A DNA stretch of 17,201 nucleotides, from NCBI GenBank assembly GCA_002483085.1, contig DLHF01000027.1, positions 37,893 to 55,093 on the forward strand, in the 5' to 3' direction. The notes beneath the pieces were generated by a model, which saw only the letters and a program-made list of their open reading frames with translations, made no database searches and was not told the origin of the DNA. Positions 15,240-17,201 of the stretch are shown here, in pieces; position 1 is the stretch's first letter; the number at the start of each line of letters is the position of its first letter. The translations under genes were made by a program, and so were the position numbers. This DNA comes from Ignavibacteria bacterium UBA7675. Lineage in GTDB: Bacteria > Bacteroidota > Ignavibacteria > Kapaibacteriales > UB7675.

Positions 15240-15278
15240 AAAACCCTCTGTAGTACATGCTACAGGGGGTTTTCTTTT
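15240..15278 (+). terminator. Intrinsic terminator after pnp
   Basis: A 14-pair stem (one G-U) with a 6-base loop, 22 bases after the pnp stop, is followed by ctttt. The stem itself ends in gggtttt. It is a strong Rho-independent terminator for the operon. Confidence 0.9.
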
Positions 15279-15327
15279 ACCATGCAGGCAACCGCTCGCA
15301 CAATTACGCAACAGCGAAAAATTCTTC

Positions 15328-15358
15328 TTGATATCGGGGAAGAATCTTCATACTTTGG
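15328..15358 (+). promoter_or_regulatory. Candidate promoter of a small transcription unit
   Basis: A TTG (15328-15330 in cttgatatc) lies 20 bases before tactttgg (15351-15358), close to the Bacteroidota TTG-N19/20-TAnnTTTG pattern but one base short in the -7 box. A small inverted repeat (attcttc/gaagaat, 15321-15345) overlaps the spacer. It would start a transcript near 15365 that ends at the terminator at 15577-15612. Confidence 0.35.
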
Positions 15359-15415
15359 TGCCGGGCCGCAAGAAGCGGAAACTTTCCCAACTATTCGAAT
15401 GAGGAGGTGGTTTGT

Positions 15416-15499
15416 ATGGTCGAAATAACAACTTCCGGTATGAGTGAATTTATTGCCAGTAGCCATATAAGCTCTCAACAGCTCGTGTGGTCGATATAG
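15416..15499 (+). CDS. Possible 27-residue small ORF with a strong ribosome binding site
   Basis: The frame encodes a peptide beginning MVEITTSGMSEFIASS and ending QQLVWSI, with no recognised motif or membrane segment. What supports it is the ribosome binding site: aggaggtg (15402-15409) is an 8-base match to the usual 16S rRNA 3' end, with 8 bases between ggagg and the ATG. That is stronger than any site in the main operon. The TAG stop falls in the loop of the hairpin at 15485-15509. A 48-residue frame (15282-15428) overlaps its start, but begins before the candidate promoter and has no such site. It could be a leader peptide, a small protein or a chance frame inside a structured RNA. Confidence 0.35.
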   Translation: MVEITTSGMSEFIASSHISSQQLVWSI

Positions 15500-15576
15500 T
15501 CGAATACACAGATAGAGTCAGTGACCTATGCTGTAATGCTACGACAGGGCAAGGTTCACGCATCTTGAAGTAATAT

Positions 15577-15612
15577 GAAGAGGTTCGGTTTTTCCGAGCC
15601 TCTTCTTTTTTT
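15577..15612 (+). terminator. Strong intrinsic terminator of the small unit
   Basis: A 12-pair stem (gaagaggttcgg with ccgagcctcttc, one G-U), a loop of five T residues, then seven T residues. It is about 300 bases past the pnp terminator, so it must serve a separate transcript. Confidence 0.85.
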
Positions 15613-15626
15613 ATGGGCATTTGGCA

Positions 15627-15880
15627 TTCGGTCTCTGCCCTCGCGCTTGGCCTTTGCACCGCGCAGCACATCCTCCGCGTGATTGCCCTCCTCTAACCGC
15701 ACTCTGCGAAACCATCGCAAAAAATTAACAAGTAGTTATGGTAATCTTGTACACAGTTCCCGCGCACAGCGTACATGTCGGCCTCATATCGTTGCGAAAT
15801 GGGGCGAAAACCACGCAACGGCGGATGCTGCGCGGTGCAGCGACTCAAAGTGCGGGCAGCGACGCCCTGCCATCATCGCA
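15627..15880. repeat. Intergenic repeat, copy 3 (diverged)
   Basis: The left 58 bases (15627-15684) match 2897-2954 at about 46 positions. Near the right end, gcagcgacgccctgccatca (15856-15875) resembles the 24-base block shared by copies 1 and 2. In between, gggcgaaaaccacgcaacgg corresponds loosely to the gaacaaccac region of the other copies. It fills the gap between the small-unit terminator and the tRNA terminator; no gene is supported here. Confidence 0.45.
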
Positions 15881-15907
15881 GCAACAACGACCATTTGGCT
15901 ATTAAGC

Positions 15908-15947
15908 AAAAAAAAATCCCCTGTAAACCTATTGTTTACAGAGGATT
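15908..15947 (-). terminator. Intrinsic terminator of tRNA-Leu
   Basis: Read on the minus strand, a 14-pair stem (one G-U) with a 5-base loop is followed by nine T residues, 14 bases after the tRNA 3' end. Confidence 0.9.
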
Positions 15948-15960
15948 CTCGTGATTGAGG

Positions 15961-16044
15961 TGCCCGGGGCGGGACTTGAACCCGCACGACCCAAGGGTCT
16001 CAGGATTTTAAGTCCTGTGCGTCTGCCGATTTCGCCACCCGGGC
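15961..16044 (-). tRNA. tRNA-Leu (anticodon UAA)
   Basis: 84 bases on the minus strand. The acceptor stem GCCCGGG pairs fully with CCCGGGC, followed by discriminator A. The D region reads TGGCGAAATCGGCAGACGC; the anticodon stem-loop is CAGGA-CTTAAAA-TCCTG with anticodon TAA. A long variable arm (GAGACCCTTGGGTCGT region) marks it as class II leucine, and the T arm reads GCGGGTTCAAGTCCCGC. The CCA end is not encoded: CCT follows the discriminator, so a CCA-adding enzyme is needed. It reads UUA codons (and UUG by wobble). Confidence 0.97.
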
Positions 16045-16053
16045 AGGAGCTTG

Positions 16054-16084
16054 CAAATATACGAGAGTGGCATTGTTTGTACAA
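16054..16084 (-). promoter_or_regulatory. Bacteroidota-type promoter of tRNA-Leu
   Basis: On the minus strand, TTG (16084-16082), a 20-base spacer and TATATTTG (16061-16054) lie so that transcription would start within a few bases of the mature tRNA 5' end at 16044. The -7 box is identical to that of the rimP promoter. Confidence 0.7.
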
Positions 16085-16244
16085 CGAGAATTTGCTAAAA
16101 ACACGTCGTTTACGTCTTCTCCACTCGCTTTAGCAGCCCACTACACCAGCGTGCATAGTATAGCAGACCACTGCCGGAATAGAAGCAGTTTGCTCAAAAG
16201 CTTATCACCCCTAGTAACAAATCTCCCATGCAGTCGTCTATGAC

Positions 16245-16278
16245 ACGGGCTTTAGACCCGTTCCATGGTGGATACGTC
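16245..16278. repeat. REP-like hairpin before the lipoprotein gene
   Basis: acgggc-ttta-g(a)cccgt (16245-16261) forms a stem with one bulged A and the same TTTA loop as the pnp-leader hairpin. A second small stem, tgga-tacg-tcca (16267-16278), follows. It lies about 65 bases before the lipoprotein start and may be in its leader. The rest of 16085-16324 shows no clear promoter or gene. Confidence 0.45.
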
Positions 16279-16324
16279 CATATCGGACAACCTTCTTTCC
16301 TGCATTGCTTCCAGTGAGGTCAAT

Positions 16325-17201
16325 ATGAAACGAATATCTCTACTTTCTGTTCTTTTTACAGCTCTTACCCTTGTCGGTTGCTCTACCGCTGGGGGCGCGC
16401 GGGATGAATACTTTGGCTATAGCAACGAGGCACGCGACAAAGAGGAGCAGAAAAAGCAACAGAACGAACCGCCTGCAATAGTGCAACAGTCGGTGCCGGA
16501 ACCAGAGCAGCCCGACACACAGGCAGAAAATACCGACAGCGACAACAGTTCGCAAGCGGGCTATACAATGGCCAACAACCGCGACAATCCCTTTGCGATA
16601 CAAAATACGGGCAATATATACATTGAGAATTATTACGCGGGTGATGGAGACGTGGAATACGTTCCTGTGGTAGTTCCGTGGTGGGAACGCTATTACGATC
16701 CGTATATCTATCATTACCATCATTATCGCCCTCATGTCATTGTTACATGGGGATACTACGACACATGGTGCTATGACTCGTGGTGGTATTCACCGCGCTA
16801 TTACCACCATCCCTGTTATGGGTGGAGTTATCATCCGCCTGTAGTGTACCCGCCGGTTGTCCACTATCCCCCGCATGAATACCACGACGACCGCCCCTCT
16901 ACGCGGCGCGATTTTGGTGCACAACGCACATCTACAGCAGATAATGCGACCGCTCCAGCAGGCGGGCGTTCCCGACTGTCCAGTTCTCCTTCCGGTGCAA
17001 CAATAGAACCATCCAGAGAACCATCCAGCCAAAGCAGCCAGTCGGCAACGGGCGGTAGAAATCGCGGGCGCACAACCACTCCGCCTAATGTTTCGAGCGA
17101 AGCGGACAGACAACAAGACCATGTAGCAACACAGCGTCCGGACCGCACCGATGAAAACATCAGCAATAGCACAACAACACGACCCGGCGTTACAGAACAA
17201 C
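16325..17201 (+). CDS. Lipoprotein with aromatic-rich core, 3' end outside the window
   Basis: At least 292 residues, with no stop before the window ends. gagg lies 6 bases before the ATG. The N-terminus MKRISLLSVLFTALTLVGC is a type II signal peptide with lipobox LVGC (Cys19), followed by Ser at +2, so an outer-membrane or periplasmic lipoprotein is likely. A Glu/Gln/Asn-rich linker (about 25-90) leads to a core (about 108-190) extremely rich in Tyr, Trp, His and Pro, with clusters such as VPWWERYYDPYIYHYHHY and WCYDSWWYSPRYYHHP. The remainder is a Ser/Thr/Arg/Gly low-complexity stretch. I do not recognise a named family; similar Tyr/Trp/His-rich envelope proteins occur in FCB genomes, but their role is unknown to me. 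Minus-strand frames across it are shadows. Confidence 0.8.
   Translation, partial: MKRISLLSVLFTALTLVGCSTAGGARDEYFGYSNEARDKEEQKKQQNEPPAIVQQSVPEPEQPDTQAENTDSDNSSQAGYTMANNRDNPFAIQNTGNIYIENYYAGDGDVEYVPVVVPWWERYYDPYIYHYHHYRPHVIVTWGYYDTWCYDSWWYSPRYYHHPCYGWSYHPPVVYPPVVHYPPHEYHDDRPSTRRDFGAQRTSTADNATAPAGGRSRLSSSPSGATIEPSREPSSQSSQSATGGRNRGRTTTPPNVSSEADRQQDHVATQRPDRTDENISNSTTTRPGVTEQ

Larger units (their letters stand above)
15360..15612 (+). ncRNA. Candidate structured small RNA of unknown family
   Basis: Between a candidate promoter and a strong terminator lie about 250 bases with several hairpins: ccgc-aagaa-gcgg (15366-15378); a 10-position stem from gtgt (15485) to acac (15509) with one mismatch, holding tcga/tcga; and a bulged stem from gtgacct (15521) to aggttcac (15552-15559) with inner ctgt/acag. 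I looked for signatures of tmRNA, SRP RNA and RNase P RNA and saw none; 6S RNA cannot be excluded. It may instead be the mRNA of the small ORF at 15416-15499. Confidence 0.35.

Noticed and set aside
14901..15428. Forward open frame of 175 codons overlapping the pnp tail
   Set aside because: It is the +1 shadow of the in-frame tandem repeat, which has no stops in several frames. Its peptide (Ala/Val/Ile/Glu repeats) mirrors the repeat, and no start signal is present.
15282..15428. 48-codon ORF between the pnp terminator and the small ORF
   Set aside because: It starts inside or before the candidate promoter, immediately after the pnp terminator, with no ribosome binding site. Kept only as a note beside the 27-codon ORF.

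Overview
This window looks like a chromosomal segment from a member of the FCB (Bacteroidota/Ignavibacteriota/Kapabacteria-like) lineage; the exact taxon cannot be fixed from the sequence alone. Three observations point there. The first gene ends in a type IX secretion (Por) C-terminal sorting domain. Two well-formed Bacteroidota-style promoters (TTG-N19/20-TATATTTG) sit before rimP and tRNA-Leu. Most genes of the main operon start without a Shine-Dalgarno sequence, behind U/C-rich tracts.

Layout. 1-419: no gene; a copy of an intergenic repeat and a candidate promoter. 420-2741 (+): a secreted CotH-kinase-like protein with a lamin-tail domain and a T9SS tail. 2742-3201: a hairpin terminator, a second repeat copy, and the terminator of the opposing gene. 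3202-4368 (-): a glutaryl-CoA-dehydrogenase-type acyl-CoA dehydrogenase. 4378-4640: divergent promoters plus a leader with an attenuator-like hairpin. 4641-15217 (+): the classic gene-expression cluster rimP-nusA-infB-rbfA-truB-ribF-rpsO-pnp. 15218-15612: the pnp terminator, then a candidate small structured RNA or small-ORF unit with its own strong terminator. 15613-15907: a third, diverged repeat copy. 15961-16044 (-): tRNA-Leu(UAA) with promoter and terminator. 16325-17201 (+): the start of a lipoprotein gene that runs off the window.

How the genes work together. The central operon joins transcription elongation/termination (NusA), translation initiation (IF-2), 30S maturation and structure (RimP, RbfA, S15), tRNA modification (TruB), FMN/FAD synthesis (RibF) and RNA decay (PNPase). 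It is probably driven from the promoter at 4544-4573 and partly ended by the strong hairpin after rpsO. pnp has a 313-nt gap of its own, with a candidate promoter and a compound REP-like hairpin element.

No textbook-novel enzyme system stands out. The best leads are the roughly 95-residue Arg/Gly/Asp repeat tail on PNPase, the three-copy intergenic repeat, the paired hairpin element in the pnp leader, the structured small transcription unit at 15350-15612, and the leader of the rimP operon (hairpin with U-tract, then a 7-codon ORF whose stop overlaps the rimP start).
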